A stretch of DNA of 64,000 nucleotides from Mycobacterium sp. HUMS_12744610 (GCF_041206865.1 NZ_JBGEDP010000001.1:868001-932000), one strand, 5' to 3'. Numbered from the stretch's first letter, positions 19,003 to 28,083 are shown. The notes: a model not told the origin generated them from the sequence alone. Made by a program: numbers and translations.

Positions 19003-20109
19003 GGGTCGGCGCATCTGGAGCTGGTCTCCGGAGTTGTGCAGTTGCGTCCGGAAGACGCTGTGCTGGAGGCGATGTTGCGCGGATGGCGTGCCCAGCAGGT
19101 TGCGCGTGGTTTGCGGGAGGAGACCATCGCGCCGCGGGAGCGGTTGGTGCGCCGGTTTGCGACGTTCACTAACGAGTACCCGTGGCATTGGCTGCCGGGT
19201 CATGTCGACGAGTGGACGCAGTCGTTGATGGCGGAGTCGCATCTGGCACCTTCGACGATTCGCGGCTATCAGACCGAGCTGCGATTGTTCAGCGAGTATT
19301 TGTGCGACGGCCGTTATAGCTGGGTTGCGGTGTGCGAGCAGGAGTTTGGTTCGGGTGTGCATCCGGTGCCGATCTGCCATGAGTGGAACACGATAGAGCA
19401 CCTCAATGGCTACGAGGGCAACCCAGAGGCCCGGCCATTCACCCGCGAGGAGTTGCAGCGGTTTCTCGACTACGCCGACGACCAGGTTGAGCGTGCGGTG
19501 TGCGCGAAACGCAAGGGCGCGTTGGCCGCCTACCGGGATGCGACGTTATTCAAAGTGGTGTATGGGTGGGGCCTGAGGCGGACCGAGACGGCGAAGCTGG
19601 ATGTAGTTGACTGGGGCCGTAACCCGGCGGTGCCGGAGTTCGGCCGGTTCGGGATGCTGCATGTGCGCTATGGCAAGTCGGTGCGCGGGCAACCGCCGCG
19701 GCGACGCAACGTGCCGTCGGTCATGGGGTGGGCGGTGGAAGCGGTCGCCGACTACGTCGACAACATCAGGCCCCGTTTCGGGTGCGAGGACCATCCGGCA
19801 CTGTGGGTGACCGAACGTGGCGGTCGCATCGCCCCGGCAGAGATCAACGCCCGCTTCGTCACATACCGTGACGCGCTCGGGCTACCGAAAACCCTTAGTC
19901 CACATAGCCTTAGGCATTCGTGGGTGACGCACCTTACTGAGGAGGGCGTTGACCGACGATTCATCCAGGAGGCCGTTGGGCATCGCTGCGATACGTCCAC
20001 CGCGATCTACACCCACGTGTCCGGTGACTTCATGAACACCGCGCTGCGCAAAGCCCTGGCGCCGGCGTTCGACACGGCGCCCGACCCCACGAGCGGCAAG
20101 GAGTCCTGA
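18982..20109 (+). CDS. tyrosine recombinase 2
   Basis: A 375-residue tyrosine recombinase. The N-terminal DNA-arm domain spans residues about 20-115. In the catalytic domain: Arg in YGWGLRRTETAKL, basic hairpin HVRYGKSVRG, HxxR in SPHSLRHSW, GHR in QEAVGHRCD and Tyr in TAIYTHVS. All five catalytic positions are present, so it should be active. GTG 18982 (or 18985) follows a GGAGG. Its stop overlaps the next ATG (TGATG at 20107-20111). It differs strongly in sequence from recombinase 1, so the pair is not a recent duplication. Confidence 0.92.
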   Translation: MVRADLAGSAHLELVSGVVQLRPEDAVLEAMLRGWRAQQVARGLREETIAPRERLVRRFATFTNEYPWHWLPGHVDEWTQSLMAESHLAPSTIRGYQTELRLFSEYLCDGRYSWVAVCEQEFGSGVHPVPICHEWNTIEHLNGYEGNPEARPFTREELQRFLDYADDQVERAVCAKRKGALAAYRDATLFKVVYGWGLRRTETAKLDVVDWGRNPAVPEFGRFGMLHVRYGKSVRGQPPRRRNVPSVMGWAVEAVADYVDNIRPRFGCEDHPALWVTERGGRIAPAEINARFVTYRDALGLPKTLSPHSLRHSWVTHLTEEGVDRRFIQEAVGHRCDTSTAIYTHVSGDFMNTALRKALAPAFDTAPDPTSGKES

Positions 20110-20441
20110 TGGCCCGCAAACTCGACTACCGATGGCACCTGCGTCAGGTGATGGCTGCACGCGAGATGTTCAGCACCACCGACCTGATAGAGCCGTTGGC
20201 GCAACGCGGCATCCATCTGTCGTCCAGCCAGGTCTATCGGCTCGTCGTCGAGCGACCCGAGCGGCTGAGCCTGAATATTCTGATGGCGCTGCTGGACGTC
20301 CTGGACTGCCGGATGGACGAGCTGATCGAACCGGTCGCCGCAGCCGCGCCGACGCGCAAGAAACGTGCCGCTGGCGGCGCCGACGCCGGTCTGGGCGGAC
20401 TGCGGCCAAAACGCGCTCGCATCAGCGGCATTGAAAGCTAA
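20109..20441 (+). CDS. small Cro/C1-type HTH protein 1
   Basis: A 110-residue DNA-binding protein. Residues about 5-72 form a Cro/C1-like (HTH_26-type) helix-turn-helix with LRQVMAAREMFSTTDLIEPL, SSSQVYRLVVERPERLSL and LLDVLDCRMDELI. A basic tail (TRKKRAAGG, RPKRARISG) follows. The start overlaps the stop of recombinase 2 and only three bases separate its stop from the next ATG, so it is co-translated with both. It could be the element's regulator or a DNA-targeting subunit. It resembles HTH protein 2 (24611-24934) in fold and position. Confidence 0.8.
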   Translation: MARKLDYRWHLRQVMAAREMFSTTDLIEPLAQRGIHLSSSQVYRLVVERPERLSLNILMALLDVLDCRMDELIEPVAAAAPTRKKRAAGGADAGLGGLRPKRARISGIES

Positions 20442-20444
20442 GCA

Positions 20445-22874
20445 ATGCCAAAGACATTCGCATCTGAGGTGCTCGCCGACCCGATCGGGGTCATCGTCGA
20501 TCTGGTGCTTGGCGAAAAGCCCGGGCTGGATCGACGCACGGTCATCGGACTGGTCGAGGCGATGGCCGGTGGACGAGCGAAACGGCGCCGCCTCGCCCAG
20601 GCATTGCTGGACCGGCCCGCAGTGTTGACCGACGGGCGCTCGCCAGCGCCACGTGGGATTGGTGAGCTGCTGATCGCGCTGAATGCGGCTGGCGCCATGC
20701 ATATTTCGTCTCCGGTTTGCGCAGGTTGCGGCAAGCATCTACACACCCTGCAGCGACGCGGGGATGACTGGTATTGCGCGAAGTGCGGTCCTCGACGAGA
20801 ACCCTGCACAATATGCGGCTCGAGCAGGCCGGTTTACCTTCGCGACCGCGACGGCCGACCCAGGTGTTCACGATGCCTGCCCGATGACGGGCGGGATCCG
20901 ACGCCGCTCATCGTCGACGTCGTGAGGCGAGCAGACCCGAGCTTGTCGGGTGAGGAGATCAACGCGGCAATCGAGGCGGTGGTGCCGCGTGCCGGACGCC
21001 GATACCGATTGGCGTGGGCATTGCAGCAGCGACCCGCCCTGCTGACCGGCGCCGGTGCCGAGGCGTCTGATCCTGCGGTGCTGCGGTTGATCGACCAGCT
21101 CGGGGACGCCGGAGCGAAAGGCATTGTCCACCCGGCCTGCCCCGGTTGTGGTCGAATCATCCACCTGCACCGGCCTATCGGCGGAAAGTGGTTATGCCGC
21201 AGCTGCACCGCCAAGTCCCGTGCCCAACCATGCGCTCGCTGCGGCGCGCTTCGCGAAGCCGCCACCCGTGACGAACAGGGCCAACCCGTGTGTCCGAGCT
21301 GCCTGGTCACCGATCCGATCAACCAGGAAGTCTGCGTGGACTGCGGCCGCCGCCGACCGGTTAGTATCCGCTGCGAGGACGGACCACGCTGCGCCAGTTG
21401 CCGCCCGCCGACGATCGCCGAATGCGCGATCTGCGGACGGACCGCGCCGAGCACGATTTCAATTGCCACCGGCCGCCCGTGGTGCGAAGCCTGCCACAAG
21501 CGGTGGGCCCAATGTATTTCGTGCGGCGAGTTCCGCCCTATCCGCGGCGGCACGCTGGCCGAACCGCTTTGCGCCGAATGCGTTCGTGACGAGTCCGGTT
21601 TCTGGCGCACCTGTCCCGGATGTGGTCAACGCGGCCGCCGGTATACGAGCCGGTGCGCCCGCTGCAACGTGCAGCAGCGGCTGCGCGAGCTGCTCGGCGA
21701 CGCCCGCGGTGACATCCGCCCCGACCTGTGCGACCTCTACGAGGCCCTGGTCGCGGTCGAACGTCCCAACACGGCCGCGGTATGGCTCGATAACGGCGGC
21801 GGTCCCGCCATCTTGCGCGAGCTAGAGGCCGGTCAGCGCGTGCTGTCGCACGAGACGCTCGACGAACTGCCCGCGGGCAAGCCGGTCGAGCACCTGCGCA
21901 GCGTCCTGGTCGCGATCGGCACCCTGCCACACCGCGACGAACAGATGCTGCGGTTGCAGCGCTGGACCGCCGCCCTCATCACCGAACGCGTCGATCCCGA
22001 GGAGCGCGGCCTGCTGCACCGCTACGCCGTCTGGCACGTCATCCGCCGCCTGCGTGCCCGCGTCGGCGACACCGACACCACCTACGGGCAAGCCCGCGCC
22101 GCCAAGCGCTCCATCAGATCTGCAGCTGCCCTACTGGATTGGCTTGCCGCGCATAACCTTAAGCTTGCCACTGCCCGACAGGGAGATCTCGACCGGTGGC
22201 TAACCAGCGCCGCCGCCGGCCAGCGTCGCGACAGCGGCAACTTCGTGCGCTGGGCACGCCGAAACAGGCTCACCCGAGTCGAGCACGCCGCCCAACGATG
22301 GGACGGCCCCAGCGGCGTCATCGACACCGAGACCCGCTGGGAACAAGCACGCTGGCTGCTACACGACGACACGATCGACACCGCCGGCCGTGTCGCTGCC
22401 CTGCTGGTGCTGCTCTATGCCCAAACCGCCGCCGCCATAAGCGAACTGACCATTGATGACATCGAACTCACCGACGAAAGCGTCCGGTTGCGGCTCGGAC
22501 ACGAGCCGATCCTGATCCCAGCACCGCTAGACCGACTGATCCGCGCCCTGGTCTCCACCCGATCACCTCACGCCGCCGTCGGCCGCCCTCGCAGCTCGCG
22601 ATGGCTATTCCCCGGCGGGCAGCCCGGCCGCCACCTCAGCGCCTTCCGCATGGCCGAACGACTCCGTCAACTCGGCATCCAAGCCAGCCGCGCACGTTCC
22701 GCCGCCCTGTTTCAACTCGCCACCGACCTGCCAGCCGCCGTGCTGGCGCGCACCCTGGGAATCCACATCAGCGTCGCCGCGACCTGGCAGCGCGCCAGCA
22801 GCGGCGACTGGACCACTTACGCAGCCGAAATCAGCCGCCGATCACCCACTGAGATAAGGATGCGGGTCACGTGA
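20445..22874 (+). CDS. multi-zinc-ribbon, recombinase-like protein without catalytic residues
   Basis: An 809-residue protein. Between residues 92 and 407 it has sixteen CxxC pairs (for example 92/95, 111/114, 232/235, 251/254, 390/393, 404/407), enough for about eight zinc ribbons. Residues about 25-100 and 165-240 are an internal repeat: a helical segment ending in SSPVCAGCGK and then VHPACPGCGR. The C-terminal 300 residues resemble a tyrosine recombinase (LLYAQTAAAISELTIDDIEL), but Arg I is replaced and there is no HxxR or nucleophile Tyr. It is probably a DNA- or protein-binding structural subunit of a recombination complex. Its stop overlaps the next GTG by four bases. Confidence 0.8.
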   Translation: MPKTFASEVLADPIGVIVDLVLGEKPGLDRRTVIGLVEAMAGGRAKRRRLAQALLDRPAVLTDGRSPAPRGIGELLIALNAAGAMHISSPVCAGCGKHLHTLQRRGDDWYCAKCGPRREPCTICGSSRPVYLRDRDGRPRCSRCLPDDGRDPTPLIVDVVRRADPSLSGEEINAAIEAVVPRAGRRYRLAWALQQRPALLTGAGAEASDPAVLRLIDQLGDAGAKGIVHPACPGCGRIIHLHRPIGGKWLCRSCTAKSRAQPCARCGALREAATRDEQGQPVCPSCLVTDPINQEVCVDCGRRRPVSIRCEDGPRCASCRPPTIAECAICGRTAPSTISIATGRPWCEACHKRWAQCISCGEFRPIRGGTLAEPLCAECVRDESGFWRTCPGCGQRGRRYTSRCARCNVQQRLRELLGDARGDIRPDLCDLYEALVAVERPNTAAVWLDNGGGPAILRELEAGQRVLSHETLDELPAGKPVEHLRSVLVAIGTLPHRDEQMLRLQRWTAALITERVDPEERGLLHRYAVWHVIRRLRARVGDTDTTYGQARAAKRSIRSAAALLDWLAAHNLKLATARQGDLDRWLTSAAAGQRRDSGNFVRWARRNRLTRVEHAAQRWDGPSGVIDTETRWEQARWLLHDDTIDTAGRVAALLVLLYAQTAAAISELTIDDIELTDESVRLRLGHEPILIPAPLDRLIRALVSTRSPHAAVGRPRSSRWLFPGGQPGRHLSAFRMAERLRQLGIQASRARSAALFQLATDLPAAVLARTLGIHISVAATWQRASSGDWTTYAAEISRRSPTEIRMRVT

Positions 22875-24465
22875 CAGACATGCGGGCCGGGCGGATCGGC
22901 GTGATCGGCGCGGGAATTGCGGGCCTGGTCACCGCGAAAGTGCTGCGCGAGGACGGCTTCGAGGTGATCGTGTTCGAGAAGGAGCAGGCGATCGGCGGTG
23001 TTTGGACCCAATCGCGGACCTATCCCGGACTGCGTACCAACAACTCACGCGACACCTACGCATTCTCCGACCATCCCTATGACCGATCAGCCGACATCTT
23101 CCCGAGCGCTGAGCAGGTGCGCGCGTATCTGGCCTCGTATGTGGCCCGGTTCGAGTTGGCCCCGCTTCTTCGGTTATCGACTGAGGTGGTGCGGGTGTCT
23201 CGCCACGGTAACGAATTCACGGTAGAAAGCTGTGGCCCAACGGGTTTGAGCACCGTGGTGTGTGACTTTGCGGTGGTATGCGCGGGAACCTTCTCTGAAC
23301 CGGACATGCCTGCGATCGACGGTGCCGACCGGTTCACCGGGACGGTGGTCCATTCAAGCCAAGCGACCAATCCTGCCCTGTTCGCGGGGCGACGGGTGGT
23401 GATCGTGGGCGCGGGCAAATCCGCGCTGGATTGCGCGGCGTGGGCCGGGTCGCACGCGCAGGAATGCACGCTGGTGTTCCGAAAGGCCCACTGGATGATG
23501 CCCCGCTACTTCCCGGGAGGTATTCCCGCCGACCGGCTGACTCTGGGACGTTCGACCGAGGCGTTCTTCCGCTACCACCACCCCAGCCTGATGGAGAGGT
23601 TGTTGCACGGGCCGGGCAAGCAGCTGACCAACTTGGTCTGGCGGGTGGTGAGTCTGCTGTTTCGATTCCTGCTCAGGATGCCTGCGGCCATGGTGCCTGA
23701 CGAGCCGATGCCTACTGGAATCGAAAACCTGGGGTTCGGCAAGGAGTTCTACGATATGGCCCGCCGCGGTCGGCTGGTCCTGCGGCGTGACTCGGTCGCG
23801 GCCTTTCTCGGCGGACCGCAGGTCCTGCTGGCCAGCGGCGATCAGATCGCTGCCGACATCGTCGTTTTCGCCACCGGCTGGCGCCAGCCGTTGTCGTTTC
23901 TAGCGCCCGAACTGCGGACACCCGTTGTCTCCGACGGGCGATTCCAGCTCTACCGGCATATCCTTCCGCCCACCGAGCAGCGCCTCGGGTTCGTGGGCTA
24001 CGCCTCATCGACCGCGTGTCAGCTCAGCTCAGAAATCTCAGCCCACTGGCTTTCACGATGCTTCCGCGGCGAACTCGCACTTCCCAGTCTCGATGAAATG
24101 CAGACTGGATACGACGCGTGCAGGCCTGGCTGGAGGAGGTCATGCCAGCTCGACCGCAGGGCTATCAAATCGGACCGCACCTGGTGCACCACATCGACGA
24201 CCTGTTGGCCGACATGGGATTACCGACACGGCGAACCAGCAACTTCGTCAGCGAATATTTCGGGTCGTTCTCGCCGACACGCTACCGAAACCTCGCCCAA
24301 GAACGGCGCCCGGCCCGCGGTCGCAAGATCGACCGTCGCCGCTACTACTTGAGCGCCCAGCATGCTCTTGCGGCATTTGCCGCTCTCACCCTGGTTGGTG
24401 TCCTTCGCCGACACAACGCGACCCGGCGCCGGACCAACGAACACCCCGATCGGAACCAGACATGA
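22871..24465 (+). pseudogene. flavin monooxygenase inside the recombinase operon, one frameshift
   Basis: The first frame from GTG 22871 encodes a class B flavoprotein monooxygenase. It has an FAD Rossmann motif GVIGAGIAGL, a GGVWTQSRTYPGL segment, and an NADPH motif VVIVGAGKSALD. After about 24110 the family sequence continues in another frame (VQAWLEEVMPARPQG to LTLVGVLRRH) up to 24465. One missing base in GACGCGTGCAGG restores about 531 residues. GTGA overlap upstream and ATGA overlap downstream lock it into the operon. The frameshift may be a sequence error. Its role in, or as cargo of, the element is unknown. Confidence 0.8.
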
Positions 24466-24614
24466 CACCGACAGACTCGGACCCGACCAACCTGGCATTC
24501 CGACAGTTGCGATATCCGACGTCGCCAGAGCACGTGCACGCCACCCACGTCGAAGATGCCTGGGTCACCGGGCAACGCCGGGTCGCCGATCGATGGAAAG
24601 GACTCGCTCGATGA
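24462..24614 (+). CDS. 50-residue ORF linking FMO and HTH protein 2
   Basis: A short frame from ATG 24462 that overlaps the FMO C-terminal frame by ATGA and overlaps the next gene's ATG by ATGA (24611-24614). The protein is about 50 residues (MTPTDSDPTNLAFRQLRY onward), polar and without a recognised domain. The double four-base overlap is the main evidence that it is translated. It may be a linker or a small accessory protein. Confidence 0.5.
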   Translation: MTPTDSDPTNLAFRQLRYPTSPEHVHATHVEDAWVTGQRRVADRWKGLAR

Positions 24615-24934
24615 AATGGAACCTGCGATTGGCCGCGGCCAATCGCGGCATCTGGAAGGCCAGCGAACTCCAGCGGATGCTCGCCGACCGCGGTCTGGTC
24701 ATCAGCGCCGGCAAGATGTCGGGCCTGTGGTCGGGCAACCCCAACGCCATCAAACTGAACGACCTGGACGTCATCTGCGCCGTCCTCGGCTGCGGGGTCG
24801 ACGAGTTGCTGATTCCCGAACCCGAAACCGTGGCAGCGGCCACGCCCGTCACCGACGACGAGTCAGCGGCGGTCGGTGAGGCCCGGTCGGTCACGCCGCG
24901 CACTCGCGCCGGCAGGTCGCTGCCGCCGCGATGA
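24611..24934 (+). CDS. small Cro/C1-type HTH protein 2
   Basis: A 107-residue protein whose N-terminal 70 residues form a Cro/C1-like HTH (RLAAANRGIWKASELQRML, SAGKMSGLWSGNP, DLDVICAVLGCGVDELL). A disordered, partly basic tail follows. The start ATG 24611 was chosen because it opens the HTH domain, overlaps the 50-residue ORF and is preceded by GAAAGGA. Its stop overlaps the next ATG (24931-24934). It is a positional and structural counterpart of HTH protein 1: both directly precede a zinc-binding recombinase-like protein. Confidence 0.8.
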   Translation: MKWNLRLAAANRGIWKASELQRMLADRGLVISAGKMSGLWSGNPNAIKLNDLDVICAVLGCGVDELLIPEPETVAAATPVTDDESAAVGEARSVTPRTRAGRSLPPR

Positions 24935-26202
24935 ACTGCCTGCACTGCGGGACTGCGCTGCCTGCCAACAGTCGCCGCGACCAAAAATACTGCGGCAGAA
25001 GCTGTTCAAGAAGAGCGTCCTACCAACGCAGAAAGGCGGGACTGCCTCCTCGCCCGCCCCGGCGGCATCCAGCCTTGGAATCCGACGACCCCGTGCTCGC
25101 GGCCGCCGCGATACACGCCCGGGAACTCGGTGCCGCCCACGATTGGTGCGGTGAGACCACAAACCGATGCCTCGACGCCCTGCTCACCCTTCTGGCCGGT
25201 CGGCCCACCGGTGATCGCGTGCCGCTCACCGAGGTTCGAACCCGGCCGCATCGGCTCGCGTCCCGTCGCAGGCTCGTCGAAATCCTATCCCACTTCGACC
25301 TGCTGAAAGACGACACCGAACCTCCGATCCGTGCCTGGATCGACCGCGTCACCGCGGAACTTCCGCCAGGATTCGCCGAGCCGGCCCACCACTGGCTCCT
25401 TACCCTGTTGGTCGGCGGCGCACGTGCTCGCCCACGATCACCGAGGACGCTCTACAGCTACTTCGGCTCGGTCAAGCCCCTTCTCGCGCACTGGTCCACC
25501 TCCTACGAGCATCTCAGGGAGGTCACCAGGGCCGACGTCGACGCGGCGCTGCGGCCGTTTCAGGGAAACCAGCGCCACAATCTGATCAAGGCGCTGCGGT
25601 CGCTGTTCCGGCACGCCAAGAAGAATGCTCTGGTCTTCAGCAACCCAACAGCGGGTTTGAAGAGCCAACCAGTAGACCAGGACCTCCTGCCCATCACCGA
25701 TGACGAGGTGCGCTCGATCGAACAGCTCGCCAGCGAACCGCTTGAACGCCTCGTCGTGGCGCTGAGCGTCGAACATGCCTGCCGCACAGCCGTTATACGC
25801 AAACTCACGCTCGACGACATCGACCTGCCGAACCGGCGGATCACCCTTGCCGGACACAACCAACGGCTCGGTGAGCTCACCCACATCGCGCTGAACACAT
25901 GGCTCGACCACCGCCGGGACAGATGGCCCCACACTCCGAACCGGCACGTTCTACTCACGACGAAAACTGCATTGCGCACAACGCCGGTCAGTCAAAAATC
26001 GGTGAAACCATCGTTGAGCGACAATGGATTCACGATCGAACGCATCCGTGCCGACCGAATCCTTCACGAAGCGCTGACCGCAGGCCCGGACCCACTGCAC
26101 CTGTCTCTCGTCTTCGGCATCTCCCACAACACCGCACGGCGCTACACCACCGTGGCCGAACGGCTGCTCAGCGACGAACTCGAGCAGCCGGTAGAACCGT
26201 AG
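24931..26202 (+). CDS. zinc-finger recombinase-like protein, catalytically degenerate
   Basis: A 423-residue protein. The N-terminus has a four-Cys zinc finger (C3, C6, C21, C25; CLHCG and YCGRSCSRR). Residues about 140-230 look like a recombinase arm domain (YSYFGSVKPLLAHW, LRSLFRHAKKN). Residues 240-410 have the recombinase fold (LTLDDIDLPNRRITLAG) but no Arg-His-Arg-Tyr set: the HxxR region reads RADRILHEAL. Phage-type strand exchange by this protein alone is therefore unlikely. It ends the overlapping operon. It is smaller than the 809-residue protein but built on the same plan of zinc ribbon plus dead recombinase. Confidence 0.78.
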   Translation: MNCLHCGTALPANSRRDQKYCGRSCSRRASYQRRKAGLPPRPPRRHPALESDDPVLAAAAIHARELGAAHDWCGETTNRCLDALLTLLAGRPTGDRVPLTEVRTRPHRLASRRRLVEILSHFDLLKDDTEPPIRAWIDRVTAELPPGFAEPAHHWLLTLLVGGARARPRSPRTLYSYFGSVKPLLAHWSTSYEHLREVTRADVDAALRPFQGNQRHNLIKALRSLFRHAKKNALVFSNPTAGLKSQPVDQDLLPITDDEVRSIEQLASEPLERLVVALSVEHACRTAVIRKLTLDDIDLPNRRITLAGHNQRLGELTHIALNTWLDHRRDRWPHTPNRHVLLTTKTALRTTPVSQKSVKPSLSDNGFTIERIRADRILHEALTAGPDPLHLSLVFGISHNTARRYTTVAERLLSDELEQPVEP

Positions 26203-26376
26203 TGCCACCCAACGCCGCCAGACTCAGGGCCCGCGAACCCGCCGCAGTTATGAACCTTCACAGCCGAAAGGCCGTGGGTTCCAACTGAAATCGCTTCAAT
26301 CCGGCTGAACTCACGGGAAACTCACTGGTAACCCGCCATATTCGATTCGGTCGTATTGCCGCTTGACAGTGTCGGC
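26203..26376. other. gap between recombinase operon and IS30 element
   Basis: About 170 bases without a gene. If the recombinase module has a right end it should lie here; I see no tRNA and no clear repeat of sequence from the 17.7-kb side. Confidence 0.35.
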
Positions 26377-27752
26377 GTCGTCTGAAAACTGACCCCGTGT
26401 CGACGCGGTGGTTTCTAGGTGCGGTCGCAACACTTCTCTAGATTCTGGAGGTTGTGTTGGCATCGTCGCGTCGGGTGAAGAAGGGGCCGGGACGTCGTCC
26501 GCAGTCGGCCAAGCGTCAGCGGTTCATGGAGTTGCGGGCTCGCGGGTGGAGCGTGCGGGCCGCGGCCCGCGAAGTCGGTGTGTCCCGGTCCGCTGCGACG
26601 AACTGGACACGCGGTTACAAGACCTACCGCAACGGCGTCGCGGTCGGGTTCGTCCCGCCGCTAGATCGACTAGCGGTCCGCCAGATCAGCACGCGATACC
26701 TGTCCCAGGACGAGCGCATCGAGATCGCCGATCTGCATCACTCAGGGCTGAGGGTGCGGACGATCGCCACCCGACTCGGTCGAGCGCCGTCGACGATTTC
26801 GAGGGAGCTACGGCGCAACGCACCAGCCGGCCGCGGATATCAGCCCTTCGATGCCCACCGGCGAGCCACCGCGCGACGAGCACGTCACCACCGCCGTCGG
26901 GTCGACACCAACGACCAGCTCGGTAACGCGGTCGCCGAGCTGCTTCTTCAGCGTTGGAGCCCCCAACAGATCAGCCGTCACCTCCGCCACCGCTTCCCCG
27001 ATGATTCATCGATGTGGTTATGCCACGAAAGCATCTATCAAGCTGTCTATCAACCGAATTCACGTTTCATGCGGCCCTCGCGATTAGCGCCGCACCGACG
27101 CTCACCGCTGCGCACCGGTCGAGATCACCGCCGAGCGCATCACCGCCAGAGTTGCCGGCGGCCGCGGTTCCAGCAGCCGATGCTCACCATCCACGACCGG
27201 TCCTTCTCGGCTGTCGACCGGTCTGAAGCCGGCCACTGGGAAGGCGACCTTATCATCGGTAATAACCACCTCTCGGCGATCGGCACTCTGGTCGAACGCC
27301 AGACCCGGATGCTGCGGTTGGTGCATCTGCCTCGCAGTGACGCCGACTCCCTGCACGCGGCCTTGGTGGCCCGCATGAAGGATCTGCCACCCACGCTGAT
27401 GCGGTCGATCACCTGGGACCAGGGCACCGAGATGGCGCGCCACCTTGCCACCACCGACAAGCTCGGCGCGCCCGTCTACTTCTGCGACTCCAGATCACCC
27501 TGGCAACGCGGCACGAACGAGAACACCAACGGACTGCTGCGCGACTACTTCCCGAAGGGCGTCACCCTCATCAGCCACCCGCCGGAGCAGTTGTTGGCCG
27601 TCGAACACGAACTCAACCATCGCCCCCGCATGGTCCTCCAAGACCGTTGCCCCGCCGATCTATTCGCTGCCCTGTTAGTCTCGAGTGATCCGTCGGTGTT
27701 GCGACGTTGAGTAGAACCCACCCCGTCGAAAAGGGGTCAATTTTCGGCCGCC
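26377..27752 (+). mobile_element. IS30-family insertion sequence
   Basis: Imperfect terminal inverted repeats bound this element. The left end GAAAACTGACCCCG (26384 on) and the right end, read on the other strand, GAAAATTGACCCCT (from 27745) match over about 33 bases, including TCGACG and GGTGG further in. It is about 1.38 kb and contains one intact transposase. I could not identify a target duplication, so the outermost few bases are uncertain. Confidence 0.8.
26454..27710 (+). CDS. IS30-family transposase
   Basis: A 418-residue DDE transposase. N-terminal HTH region: AAREVGVSRSAATNW, and LSQDERIEIADLHHSG with TIATRLGRAPSTISREL. The catalytic core has the IS30 signatures GHWEGDLIIG (first Asp), TWDQGTEMA (second Asp) and RGTNENTNGLLRDYFPKG (Glu). 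It appears complete and potentially active. It inserted between the recombinase operon and the excisionase-like gene. Confidence 0.92.
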   Translation: MLASSRRVKKGPGRRPQSAKRQRFMELRARGWSVRAAAREVGVSRSAATNWTRGYKTYRNGVAVGFVPPLDRLAVRQISTRYLSQDERIEIADLHHSGLRVRTIATRLGRAPSTISRELRRNAPAGRGYQPFDAHRRATARRARHHRRRVDTNDQLGNAVAELLLQRWSPQQISRHLRHRFPDDSSMWLCHESIYQAVYQPNSRFMRPSRLAPHRRSPLRTGRDHRRAHHRQSCRRPRFQQPMLTIHDRSFSAVDRSEAGHWEGDLIIGNNHLSAIGTLVERQTRMLRLVHLPRSDADSLHAALVARMKDLPPTLMRSITWDQGTEMARHLATTDKLGAPVYFCDSRSPWQRGTNENTNGLLRDYFPKGVTLISHPPEQLLAVEHELNHRPRMVLQDRCPADLFAALLVSSDPSVLRR

Positions 27753-27796
27753 GTTGACAGCGGTTGTGCTAAGTAGTTGGGTGAGGGCGAATCGCT

Positions 27797-28003
27797 CTAC
27801 ACCCGAGTCGATTCCAGCCAATCTTTGACGTCATCCAGTAACCATCGACGGTGCCGATCGCTAAGCCTGAGGTGATGTGGACCAGGCGCATCAATCCCAC
27901 GTTCCCGCCTGGCCGCCCATTCATGCAGCGTTGAGACCGGAACTCCGGTCATCGCTCGAACTTCATGAGCGGTGAGCATGACCGACGCATTTTCTATCGT
28001 CAT
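27797..28003 (-). CDS. excisionase/MerR-like small HTH protein
   Basis: A 68-residue protein from ATG 28003. It has a winged-helix excisionase-like fold: MLTAHEVRAMTGVPVSTLHEW, then LRLSDRHRRWLLDDVKDWLES. Proteins of this type act as recombination directionality factors or as small regulators. It lies 45 bp beyond the IS30 element and faces the recombinase operon. It may therefore have belonged to the 17.8-26.2 kb element before the IS30 insertion. The longer upstream frame is not needed. Confidence 0.65.
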   Translation of the reverse strand: MTIENASVMLTAHEVRAMTGVPVSTLHEWAARRERGIDAPGPHHLRLSDRHRRWLLDDVKDWLESTRV

Positions 28004-28083
28004 CGTCTCCAACCCCAGTTGCGTCCAGCAGAGTGGTGTACGAGCCGGTGATGACCGGCGTGTCGTAGCCGGATGAATGAAGG

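Noticed and set aside
26203..26453. Attachment site for the recombinase operon
   Set aside because: A few short matches to the 17.78-kb region (TTCAC, GTGGGTT) were seen, but none long enough to exceed chance.
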